Shown here piece after piece: positions 26,717-34,703 of a DNA stretch of 64,000 nt. Each line of letters opens with the position of its first letter. Position 1 is the stretch's first letter. Origin of the DNA: Falsiroseomonas frigidaquae (GTDB lineage: Bacteria; Pseudomonadota; Alphaproteobacteria; Acetobacterales; Acetobacteraceae). The notes under the pieces were generated by a model. That model had not been told where the DNA came from and did not search any database. It worked only from the letters and a program-made list of their open reading frames with translations. Where the stretch lies: assembly GCF_012163145.1 (NCBI RefSeq), contig NZ_JAAVTX010000005.1, positions 558,001-622,000 on the forward strand, written 5' to 3'. The translations under genes and the position numbers were made by a program.

Positions 26717-27744
26717 TGCGGGACGAGACCTTCCCCACCGCTGGCTGGGCGGATGTGGATGCGGCGGCGGCGGGCTTCGACCCGGCGGCGCTGGCGCGCT
26801 TCACCGAGACCCTGCGCGGGCTGACCACCACCTCCTTCATGGTCGTCTCGGGCGGCCGCGTGGCCTATCGCCATGGCGACGTGGCGGAGGTCAGCTACCT
26901 GGCCTCCACCCGCAAGAGCATCCTGTCCCTGCTCTATGGCCCGCATGTCGAGGCCGGGCGGATCGACCTGTCGCTGACTCTGGAACAGCTCGGCATCGAT
27001 GATGTGCAGGGCCTGCTGCCACAGGAACGCCAGGCGACGATCCGCGACATCCTGACCAGCCGGTCCGGCGTCTATGCCCCGGCCGGCAGCCCGGGCGGCG
27101 ACGATGCCGGCACGCCGCCGCGCGGTGCGCATCCGCCGGGCACGCATTTCCACTACAACAACTGGGACTTCAACGTCGCCGGCGCGATCTTCGAGCAGCT
27201 CACCGGCATCGCCGTGCATGATGCGCTACGCGACCAGCTGGCCATTCCGCTCGGCTTCGAGGATTTCGACCGGGCACGCCAGCGCATGCTGGGCTATCCG
27301 GACCGGTCGCGCTTCCGCGCCTACCACATGTTCCTGTCTGGCCGGGACATGGCGCGGGTGGGGCTGCTGACGCTGCGTGGCGGGCGCTGGGCCGGGCAGC
27401 AGGTCGTGCCGGAAGCCTGGGTGCGGGAGAGCCTGGCGCCGCATGTGCGGCCGGAAGACATGCAGGGCCGCTTCGCCGGGCGCGGCATGGGCTATGGCTA
27501 TTACTGGTGGCTGCCGATGCACAGCGACGCGCCGGAATGGCAGGGTGCCTTCCTCGGCTCCGGCCATTATGGGCAGTTCATCCTCGGCCTGCCGCGGCTC
27601 GACCTGCTGATGGTGCATCGCCGGGCGATCAGCGATGAGCGCGCCCTGAAGCGCAATGCCGGGATCGACCTCGGCGACCTGCCCTCCGTCTCGGCCGGGG
27701 AGATGGTGGCGCTGGGCCAGGCGGTGCTGGACGCCAGGGGCTGA
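26713..27744 (+). CDS. Serine hydrolase, class C beta-lactamase fold
   Basis: A 343-residue penicillin-binding-fold hydrolase. The active-site SxxK is STRK in YLASTRKSILSLLYG, the Tyr motif is YNN in FHYNNWDFNVAG, and GSGHYGQFI may hold the third motif. No signal peptide is visible, so it is probably cytoplasmic, unlike true beta-lactamases. Coupling to a peptide-binding protein suggests peptidase or amidase action on the imported ligand, which is inference. Confidence 0.87.
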   Translation: MMRDETFPTAGWADVDAAAAGFDPAALARFTETLRGLTTTSFMVVSGGRVAYRHGDVAEVSYLASTRKSILSLLYGPHVEAGRIDLSLTLEQLGIDDVQGLLPQERQATIRDILTSRSGVYAPAGSPGGDDAGTPPRGAHPPGTHFHYNNWDFNVAGAIFEQLTGIAVHDALRDQLAIPLGFEDFDRARQRMLGYPDRSRFRAYHMFLSGRDMARVGLLTLRGGRWAGQQVVPEAWVRESLAPHVRPEDMQGRFAGRGMGYGYYWWLPMHSDAPEWQGAFLGSGHYGQFILGLPRLDLLMVHRRAISDERALKRNAGIDLGDLPSVSAGEMVALGQAVLDARG

Positions 27745-27795
27745 CCAGGGGGAACTGACCGGGCGGCGCATAGCGGGCGGCGCCCCTCTCACCCA

Positions 27796-27824
27796 GCCCT
27801 CTCCCCCCGTCGGGGGGAGAGGGC
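27796..27824. terminator. Perfect 13-bp hairpin between convergent genes
   Basis: GCCCTCTCCCCCC (27796-27808) pairs exactly with 27812-27824 around the loop GTC, followed by TT. It is the best-formed member of the hairpin family. It separates the serine hydrolase gene from the second Bug receptor gene, which end towards each other. Confidence 0.65.
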
Positions 27825-27835
27825 TTCGGGGTCGC

Positions 27836-28813
27836 TCAATCCACCGTGATGCCGGCCTGGCGCACCACCGTCGCCCAGCGTTCCCGCTCCCACTTGATCA
27901 GCGCGGCAAAGCCGGCGCCGTCCATGGAGGACGGCTCGGCCCCCTCGTCGCGCAGGCGGCGCACCACATCCGGCTCGGACAGGGCGGCGCGCATCGAGGC
28001 GAAGATATGCGCGCGGATCGGCTCCGGCGTCCCCTTCGGCGCCAGGATGCCGTACCAGGCGGTCGCCTTGTAGGTCGGGATCGTCTCCGCCACGGTCGGG
28101 ATATTGGGGAACAGCGCCATGCGCGCATCGCCCGTCACCGCCAGCGGCCGCACCGCATTGCTGGTCATCAGCCCGACCACGGAAGGCAGCGTGGTCACCA
28201 TGAAGTGCAGGTGGCCGGCGACCACGTCGGTCAGCGCCGGGGCGGCGCCGCGGAACGGCACGTGTTCCGCCTGCAGCCCCGCCATCTGCAGCATCAGCGC
28301 CGCGGCGAGGTGGCTGGCGGAGCCGTTGGAGGCGCTGGCGTAGTTGATGTTGCCACGGGCGGCGCGGATTTCCGCCAGCAGCTCCGGCAGGTTGGTGGCC
28401 TTGGAGGCCGGGCCGACCACCACGATCAGCGGCGCGTCGGCGACCAGGCCGATCGGCTCCAGCGCCGTTTCCGGGTTCACCCGCATGTTGCGGAACAGGG
28501 AGACGTTGACGCTCATCGGGCCGTGGTTGCCCATCAGCAGCGTGTAGCCATCCGGCCGGGCGCTGGCCACGGCTTCGGTGGCGATGTTGCCGCCGGCGCC
28601 GGGGCGGTTCTCCACCACCAGGGTCTGGCCCAGGCTGGGGGTCATCGCGGCGCCCAGGGTACGGGCGATCAGGTCGGTGCCGCCGCCCGGTGCGAAGGCG
28701 AGCAGGAGGCGGACGGGGCGGCTGGGATAGGCCCCCTGCGCCTCGGCGGCGCCGCCTGCGGCAAGGAGCGGCGCGGCCAGGCTGGAGGCGAGAAGCGAGC
28801 GGCGGAGGATCAT
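27836..28813 (-). CDS. Bug/TctC-family periplasmic solute-binding protein
   Basis: A 325-residue receptor with signal MILRRSLLASSLAAPLLAAGG and motifs VRLLLAFAPGGGTDLIAR, VVENRPGAGGNIATEAV, INYASASNGSASHLAA, HVPFRGAAPALTDV and ALFPNIPTVAETIP. It captures a small organic, probably a carboxylate. No TctAB permease is linked. It diverges from the chrA pair across 129 bases. Confidence 0.92.
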   Translation of the reverse strand: MILRRSLLASSLAAPLLAAGGAAEAQGAYPSRPVRLLLAFAPGGGTDLIARTLGAAMTPSLGQTLVVENRPGAGGNIATEAVASARPDGYTLLMGNHGPMSVNVSLFRNMRVNPETALEPIGLVADAPLIVVVGPASKATNLPELLAEIRAARGNINYASASNGSASHLAAALMLQMAGLQAEHVPFRGAAPALTDVVAGHLHFMVTTLPSVVGLMTSNAVRPLAVTGDARMALFPNIPTVAETIPTYKATAWYGILAPKGTPEPIRAHIFASMRAALSEPDVVRRLRDEGAEPSSMDGAGFAALIKWERERWATVVRQAGITVD

Positions 28814-28942
28814 GTCGGAGTCTCTCGGTCGGAGAAGGCGGTTCTGCGTCCGGCGGCGGCGCAGCGCAATCGGTTGTGACGCAGCGCGGGAATGCAGCGG
28901 ACAGGGCTTGATCCGGAACGCCCCACGCGGTCCCTTGGCTGC

Positions 28943-29503
28943 ATGTCAGATACCGCCGGGCGGCCCCGGCCCACCGTCTCCGCCCTGTTCTTCACCTATC
29001 TCCGAATCGGCCTGATCGGCTTCGGCGGCGTCAATGCCTGGGCGCGCCGCGTTCTGGTGGAGGAACGCGGCTGGGTGACGGAACAGGAATATGCCGAGGT
29101 GCTGGGCCTCGGCCAGGTGCTGCCAGGCCCGAACGCGCTGAATGTCGCGATCCAGCTCGGTGAGCGGTTCCGGGGCGGGCTGGGCGCGCTGGCCGCCAGC
29201 GTTGGCCTGTTCGGCGGGCCGATGCTGGTACTGGTGGGGCTCGCCATCCTGCATGACGCCTATGGCGAGGTGCCGCTGGTGAAGGCGGTGCTGGCCGGAA
29301 CCGCGGCGGCGGCGGCGGGGATGATCCTGGGCACCGCGGCGCGCATCACGCAGAACCTGAAGCCGGCCTGGCCGATCCTGGCGGTGGGCATCGCGGCGCT
29401 GGTGGCGGGCGCGGTGCTGCGGCTGCCGCTGCCCTGGATCGTGCTCGGCCTGGCGCCGCTCGGCATCCTGGCGGCCTGGTGGAGCGGGAGGGCGCGGGCA
29501 TGA
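28943..29503 (+). CDS. Chromate transporter, short-chain CHR protein (first half)
   Basis: A 186-residue membrane protein matching one CHR domain: FFTYLRIGLIGFGGVNAWARR, GWVTEQEYAEVLGLGQVLPGPNALNVAI and the glycine-rich helices after it. Short-chain CHR proteins occur as pairs that together equal one full-length ChrA. They are thought to work as heterodimers that export chromate or related oxyanions. The stop overlaps the partner's start (ATGA). Confidence 0.9.
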   Translation: MSDTAGRPRPTVSALFFTYLRIGLIGFGGVNAWARRVLVEERGWVTEQEYAEVLGLGQVLPGPNALNVAIQLGERFRGGLGALAASVGLFGGPMLVLVGLAILHDAYGEVPLVKAVLAGTAAAAAGMILGTAARITQNLKPAWPILAVGIAALVAGAVLRLPLPWIVLGLAPLGILAAWWSGRARA

Positions 29504-30030
29504 GCGAGGATGGGGATGCGCTCGGCCAGCTCGCGATCGGCTTCCTGGCGATCTCGCTGATCGCGGTGGGGGGCGGCATCGCGGTGGTGCCGGAGATGAA
29601 CCGGCTGGTGGTCGATGTGCATGGCTGGATGACCGATGCGCGCTTCGCGCAGCTATTCGCCCTGGCCCAGGCCGCGCCGGGCCCGAACGTGCTGGTGGTG
29701 GGGCTGATCGGCTGGCATGTGGCGGGGCTGACCGGGATGCTGGTGGCCATCCTGGCGATGACCGGCCCGGCCGGGCTGCTGGCCTACGGCTTCTCCCGCC
29801 TGCGGTCGCGGCTGGCGGGCGCGGCCTGGTTGCGGACCATGGAGAAGGGGCTGGTGCCGGTGGCGGTCGGCCTCATCTTCTCCTCCGGCATCATCCTGGC
29901 GCAGGCAGCGGCGGTGAACGGGCTGGCCCTGGCGGTGACGGTGGGGTCCACCCTGTTCGTCTGGCGCAGCAACCGGTCGCCGCTCTGGGTGCTGGCCGGC
30001 GGCGCGGCACTGGGTGCGCTGTTTCTCTAG
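29500..30030 (+). CDS. Chromate transporter, short-chain CHR protein (second half)
   Basis: A 176-residue partner of the preceding gene. It has its own CHR signature: LAISLIAVGGGIAVVPEMNR, HGWMTDARFAQLFALAQAAPGPNVLVVGLIG and about five further hydrophobic helices. The ATG at 29500 overlaps the upstream stop; a frame extending to 29479 is less likely. Chromate specificity is inferred from family only. Confidence 0.9.
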   Translation: MSEDGDALGQLAIGFLAISLIAVGGGIAVVPEMNRLVVDVHGWMTDARFAQLFALAQAAPGPNVLVVGLIGWHVAGLTGMLVAILAMTGPAGLLAYGFSRLRSRLAGAAWLRTMEKGLVPVAVGLIFSSGIILAQAAAVNGLALAVTVGSTLFVWRSNRSPLWVLAGGAALGALFL

Positions 30031-30079
30031 ATGGGCGGCGCTGGGCGCCCCTCTTTCGCAATGGTAGTGAGGCGCGACC

Positions 30080-31531
30080 ATGCCCGATACATCCAACGCC
30101 CCCAATCCGCCCCCCGTCACTCCGCCAGGCCTGCTCGATGCCCTGGCCAGCCTGCTCGGCCCGCGCGGCCTGCTGACGGCGCCGGAGGATCTGGAACCGC
30201 ATCTGGCCGATTGGCGCGCGCTGTACCGCGGCGCGACGCCCTGCGTGGTGCGGCCGGCCGATACCGCCGAGCTCGCCGCCGCGGTGAAACTGTGCGCCGC
30301 GGCAGGGGTGCCGATGGTGCCGCAGGGGGGCAATACCTCCATGGTCGGCGGCGCCACGCCGGATGAGAGCGGCAAGCAGGTGGTGGTCAGCCTGGCCCGA
30401 CTGAACCGCATCCGCGCCATCGACCCGGTGGATCTGACCATGACGGCGGAAGCCGGGGTGGTGCTGAAGGCGGCACAGAACGCGGCGGCGGAAGCCGGCT
30501 GCCTGTTCCCGCTCAGCCTGGGGGCGGAGGGCACGGCCACCATCGGCGGCGTGCTGTCCACCAATGCCGGCGGCAACACCACGGTGCGCTACGGCAATGC
30601 CCGCGAATTGATGCTGGGGCTGGAGGTGGTGCTGCCCGATGGGCAGGTCTGGGACGGGCTGCGCCGGCTGCGCAAGGACAATACCGGCTACGCGCTGCGC
30701 CACCTGTTCACCGGGGCGGAGGGCACGCTGGGCTTCATCACCGCCGCGGTGCTGCGGATGTACCCTCGCCCGCGCGACACCGCGCTGGCCTTCTGCGCCG
30801 TGGCGGATGCGGAGGCGGCGCTGGCGCTGTTCCGCCGCTTCCGCGACCGGGACGAAAGCGCCGTGCGCGCCTTCGAGTACATGTCCGGCACCGGCGTCGA
30901 TTTCTGCCTGAAGCATATCGAGGGCGTCAGCCTTCCGGTGGCCAGCCGGGCCGACCACTACGTGCTGGTCGATCTCGCCTCCCCCCGCCCCGATGCCGGG
31001 CTGCGCGACATGGCCGAGAGCCTGCTGGCCGAGGCGATGGAGGCCGGCGAGGTGCTGGACGCGGTGTTGGCCGAGTCGGAAGCCCAGGCCCAGAAGCTGT
31101 GGAAGATCCGGGAGGAACATCCGGAAGCGCAGAAGCGGGAGGGCGCCTCGGTGAAATCCGATGTCTCCGTCCCCGTCTCCCGCGTGCCGGAGATGATCCG
31201 GCGCTGCTCCGCGGCGCTGGAGGCACTGATCCCGGGCAGCCGGCCGGTGCCCTTCGGCCATATCGGCGACGGCAACATCCACATGAACCTGGAACAGCCG
31301 CCGGGCATGGACCCGGCCGCCTTCCTGGCGCGCAGCCACGACATCATGGATTGCGTGAACGAGATCGTGCGGGAAATGGACGGTTCCTTCAGCGCCGAGC
31401 ACGGCATCGGGCGCCTCAAGACCGACATGATGCCGGAATGGCGCGGTGGGGCGGAGCTGGACACGATGCGCCGCATCAAGGCCGCGCTGGACCCCTGGGG
31501 CCTGATGAATCCGGGCAAGGTCTTCCCCTGA
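30080..31531 (+). CDS. FAD-binding oxidoreductase, D-2-hydroxyglutarate/D-lactate dehydrogenase type
   Basis: A 483-residue VAO/PCMH flavoprotein. The FAD-binding half contains VPMVPQGGNTSMVGGATP and GAEGTATIGGVLSTNAGGN; the C-terminal cap has PFGHIGDGNIHMNL (metal/substrate histidines) and the closing FSAEHGIGRLKTDMM...GLMNPGKVFP. It oxidises a D-2-hydroxy acid, passing electrons to a quinone or electron-transfer flavoprotein. The specific substrate cannot be determined here. Confidence 0.92.
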   Translation: MPDTSNAPNPPPVTPPGLLDALASLLGPRGLLTAPEDLEPHLADWRALYRGATPCVVRPADTAELAAAVKLCAAAGVPMVPQGGNTSMVGGATPDESGKQVVVSLARLNRIRAIDPVDLTMTAEAGVVLKAAQNAAAEAGCLFPLSLGAEGTATIGGVLSTNAGGNTTVRYGNARELMLGLEVVLPDGQVWDGLRRLRKDNTGYALRHLFTGAEGTLGFITAAVLRMYPRPRDTALAFCAVADAEAALALFRRFRDRDESAVRAFEYMSGTGVDFCLKHIEGVSLPVASRADHYVLVDLASPRPDAGLRDMAESLLAEAMEAGEVLDAVLAESEAQAQKLWKIREEHPEAQKREGASVKSDVSVPVSRVPEMIRRCSAALEALIPGSRPVPFGHIGDGNIHMNLEQPPGMDPAAFLARSHDIMDCVNEIVREMDGSFSAEHGIGRLKTDMMPEWRGGAELDTMRRIKAALDPWGLMNPGKVFP

Positions 31532-32268
31532 TCCGCCATCTGCTGCTGCTGCTGCCCGGGCCACTGGCGTTGGCGCTGACGCTGGCCGGCTGCGCCACGC
31601 CGGCGCCGCGCGCACCGGATCTGGCGCTGCGGGCGGCAACCGCGGTGGCGCAGCTCCGCTCCGGTGAGTCACCGCGCTGCCTGGCGACAGGGGCGGCGAT
31701 CCACCTCGGCGAGGGGCGTTTCGTGACGGCGGCGCATGTGGTGGATGGCTCCGCCCAGCGCCTGCGCGGCACCTGCCCCGCCGGCGCCGGGCCGCTGGTG
31801 CTTTCGGTGGGCGGCGCGCCCGCCCCCGCGCGGCTGGTCCGCGCCGGGCAGGACCGCATCGATCGCGACATCGGCCAGCTCTATCTGGGCGGGGAGGATG
31901 TGGCGCTGGTGGTGCCGCTGCGGCCGTTGCCCAGCCTCGGCACCGCGACGCTCTGCGCCGGCCTGCCCGCGGCGGGCACGCCGGCCCTGCTGGTGACGCC
32001 GCGCCGGCAGCACCGTACCCGCCTGCTGGGCGTGGTGCGGGAGACCGATTCGCGCTTCGGCATGTACCTGGAAATCCCGGAAACCCTGGCGCCGGGCGAT
32101 TCCGGCGGCGCGGTGTTCGAGGCGGCGTCCGGCTGCCTCGCCGGGCTGGTCAGCCACCGGGACGAGCCTGCCCCAGGCCAGGCCGCCCAGCCGCGGACCC
32201 GGCTGGTGCCGGCGCCGGTGGTCGCGCGTTTCCTGGCCGCCACGCGCGGCGGCACCGCCGGCCCGTGA
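31528..32268 (+). CDS. Trypsin-like serine protease, probable lipoprotein, probable CTG start
   Basis: The frame encodes a lipoprotein signal (IRHLLLLLPG...LTLAGC) and a chymotrypsin-fold protease with His in FVTAAHVVDG, Asp in GGEDVALV, and Ser in LAPGDSGGAVF. No ATG, GTG or TTG precedes the signal sequence; the CTG at 31528 overlaps the previous stop (CTGA) and has AAGG about seven bases upstream, so a coupled CTG start is the best reading. An internal TTG would lose most of the signal. Targets are unknown; periplasmic quality control is possible. Confidence 0.75.
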   Translation: MIRHLLLLLPGPLALALTLAGCATPAPRAPDLALRAATAVAQLRSGESPRCLATGAAIHLGEGRFVTAAHVVDGSAQRLRGTCPAGAGPLVLSVGGAPAPARLVRAGQDRIDRDIGQLYLGGEDVALVVPLRPLPSLGTATLCAGLPAAGTPALLVTPRRQHRTRLLGVVRETDSRFGMYLEIPETLAPGDSGGAVFEAASGCLAGLVSHRDEPAPGQAAQPRTRLVPAPVVARFLAATRGGTAGP

Positions 32269-32347
32269 CCCGGACCGATCCGCCGATCGATACACCCCTG
32301 GCAGGGTCCTTTGCAGCCCGCCCCCTGCGGCTGGTAGAAGGGGCCGG

Positions 32348-33550
32348 ATGACACGGATCGACCGCTATATCCTGCGCCAGCTCGTCGGCGGCCTGCTTGC
32401 CGTCACCTGCGGGCTGGCTGCGCTGGTCTGGCTGACCCAGTCGCTGCGCTTCATGGAACTGGTGCTGGACCGGGGGCTGTCGCTGTCCGTCTTCGTGCAG
32501 CTCACCGGCCTGATGCTGCCGGGCTTCGTGGCCGTGATCCTGCCGATCACCACCTTCGTGGTGGTGCTGTTCATCTATGTGCGGATGAACAGCGACCGCG
32601 AACTGGTGGTGATGCGCGCCGCCGGCCTGTCCCAGCTTCGCCTGGCGCGGCCGGCGATGCTGCTGGCCCTGGTCTCCGTCGGCATCGGCTATGCGCTGAA
32701 CCTGTGGCTGGTGCCGATGTCGCACACCGCCTTCCGCATCTGGCAATATGAGATCCGCAACGAAATGGCGGCGATCCTGGTGCAGGAAGGCGTGTTCTCC
32801 TCGGTCGGTGGCGACCTCACGGTCTATGCCCGGCTGCGCGACCGCGACGGCACCCTGCGCGGCATCCTGGTGCATGATGCACGGGAGGCCGGGGCGCCTG
32901 CCACCATCCTGGCCGAGGTCGGCCGCATCACCAACGGCCCCTACGGCCCGCGGGTTACGCTGCAGAACGGCGTGCGGCAGCAGATGGAACGCGTGCCGCC
33001 GCCGGCCGGGTCGCCGCCCGGTACGCCCGCCACCATGCGGCTGTCGGTGCTCAGCTTCCAGGAGAACAGCGTGGATCTGGCCCGCGCCACGCGGCAGGAG
33101 GAAGTGCGCTTCCGCGATTCGCGGGAACGCAGCGTCGCCGAATTGCTGAACCCCGACCCGGCCGAGCAGTTGCGCCCGCGGGAAATCTCCCGTTTCGTGG
33201 GCGAGGCGCATCAGCGGCTTTCCGCGCCGCTGACGGCGCTGACTTTCGCGCTGGTCGGCATGGCCGTGGCGCTGACCGGCCAGTTCCGGCGGCACGGCGG
33301 CGGGCTGCGGCTGGCGATCGGCGTCGGGCTGGTGGTGGGGCTGCTGGCGATGGGGCTGACCATCGGCAACCTGGCGACGCGCGATAACGCCTTCGTCTGG
33401 CTGATCTGGGTGCATGCCACCCTGCCCGGCGTGATCGCCGCCTGGTGGCTGGTGGGCGCGCCGGGCCTGCCCCGCTTCCGCCCCGCGCCGATGCCTCCCG
33501 GCTCGATGCCCCCCGGTTCGATGCCCCCCGCCTCCATTTCGGCCGGCTGA
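32348..33550 (+). CDS. lptF: LPS export ABC transporter permease LptF
   Basis: A 400-residue inner-membrane permease of the LptB2FG complex that extracts lipopolysaccharide. It has N-terminal helices (RYILRQLVGGLLAVTCGLAALVW), the MRAAGLSQLRLARP coupling region, a periplasmic beta-jellyroll (about residues 125-270) and three C-terminal helices. The tail holds three 15-base repeats encoding MPPGS-type units, unusual for LptF. lptG follows after seven bases. Confidence 0.95.
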   Translation: MTRIDRYILRQLVGGLLAVTCGLAALVWLTQSLRFMELVLDRGLSLSVFVQLTGLMLPGFVAVILPITTFVVVLFIYVRMNSDRELVVMRAAGLSQLRLARPAMLLALVSVGIGYALNLWLVPMSHTAFRIWQYEIRNEMAAILVQEGVFSSVGGDLTVYARLRDRDGTLRGILVHDAREAGAPATILAEVGRITNGPYGPRVTLQNGVRQQMERVPPPAGSPPGTPATMRLSVLSFQENSVDLARATRQEEVRFRDSRERSVAELLNPDPAEQLRPREISRFVGEAHQRLSAPLTALTFALVGMAVALTGQFRRHGGGLRLAIGVGLVVGLLAMGLTIGNLATRDNAFVWLIWVHATLPGVIAAWWLVGAPGLPRFRPAPMPPGSMPPGSMPPASISAG

Positions 33551-33557
33551 GCCCCGC

Positions 33558-34703
33558 ATGGTCCTCACCCCCACGCTGACCGGCTATGTGGCGCGCGGCT
33601 TCCTCGCCGCTACCCTGCTGGTGATGGCCGCGCTGATCGGCCTGGTTGCGCTGTTCGACTTCATCGAGCTGCTGCGCCGGGCGGCGACGCGGCCGGATGT
33701 CGGCTATTCCATCCCGCTGCAGATCGCGGCGATGCGGCTGCCCTTCGTGGCGCTGCAGATCCTGCCCTTCGCCATCCTGCTCGGCGGCATCATCGCCTTC
33801 TGGCGGCTGACCCGGTCCTCCGAGCTGATCGTGGCCCGCGCCGCCGGCATTTCCGCCTGGGGGTTCCTGACCGGGCCACTGGTGGTGGCGCTGCTGCTCG
33901 GCATGCTGGGCACCTTCGGCATCTCTCCCGTCTCCTCCGCCCTGCTGGCGCGGGCCGAGCGGATGGACATGTCCTTCCTGCGGACCGGCGGCGGCCTGTC
34001 CTCCCTCGCCGGCGGGCGGCTGTGGCTGCGGCAGGCGGACCGGGCGCTGGACCCGCATGGGGTGGCCATCATCTCCGGCCGCCCCGTCGCGATGCGCGAT
34101 GCGCCGGGGGCCGGGGACCCGCTGCGGCGCGGGCCGCGCTTCGAATTGCAGGAAGTGACGGTGTGGCGGCTTTCCGCCGATGACCGGCCGCTGGCCCGGC
34201 TGGAGGCGCCGCGCGCCCGGCTGATCGATGGCGCCTGGGTGTTCGAGGATGCGGTGAGCTTCGGCGCCGACCGCAGGGCCAGCCCGGCGATGCGCGTCAG
34301 CCTGCCCACCGAATTGACGCCCGACCGCATCCAGGACAGCTTCGCCTCGCCGGAAACGCTCGATTTCTGGGCGCTGCCCCGCTTCATCGCGGTGCTGGAG
34401 GAGGCCGGTTTTTCCGCCGTGCGCCATCGCATCCAGTTCCAGTCGCTGCTGGCCCTGCCGGCGCTGGCGCTGGGCATGGCACTGCTCGCCGCCGGCTTCT
34501 CCATGCGCCAGACCCGGCGCGGCGGCGTGGCGCAGATGATCGGCGGCGGCGTCGCCGCGGGCTTTGCCCTGTTCGTACTGGACAAGGTGAGCAACGAGAT
34601 GGGCGAGGCCGGTTCCCTGCCCGTGATCCTGGCCGCCTGGGCGCCGACGCTGGCCGGGCTGCTGCTGGCGCTGGCCCTGTTGCTGCACCTGGAGGATGGC
34701 TGA
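33558..34703 (+). CDS. lptG: LPS export ABC transporter permease LptG
   Basis: A 381-residue partner of LptF: six helices with a periplasmic beta-domain. Recognised by VARGFLAATLLVMAALIGLVALFDFIELLRR, the ELIVARAAGISAWGFL coupling segment and the RRGGVAQMIGGGVAAGFALFVLDKV stretch near the end. Its stop overlaps the lptD start (TGATG), so the export complex and its outer-membrane receiver are translated together. Confidence 0.95.
   Translation: MVLTPTLTGYVARGFLAATLLVMAALIGLVALFDFIELLRRAATRPDVGYSIPLQIAAMRLPFVALQILPFAILLGGIIAFWRLTRSSELIVARAAGISAWGFLTGPLVVALLLGMLGTFGISPVSSALLARAERMDMSFLRTGGGLSSLAGGRLWLRQADRALDPHGVAIISGRPVAMRDAPGAGDPLRRGPRFELQEVTVWRLSADDRPLARLEAPRARLIDGAWVFEDAVSFGADRRASPAMRVSLPTELTPDRIQDSFASPETLDFWALPRFIAVLEEAGFSAVRHRIQFQSLLALPALALGMALLAAGFSMRQTRRGGVAQMIGGGVAAGFALFVLDKVSNEMGEAGSLPVILAAWAPTLAGLLLALALLLHLEDG

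Noticed and set aside
29500-30030. The chrA pair as one gene broken by a frameshift
   Set aside because: Each half has its own CHR signature and start, and the ATGA overlap is normal for short-chain CHR pairs.
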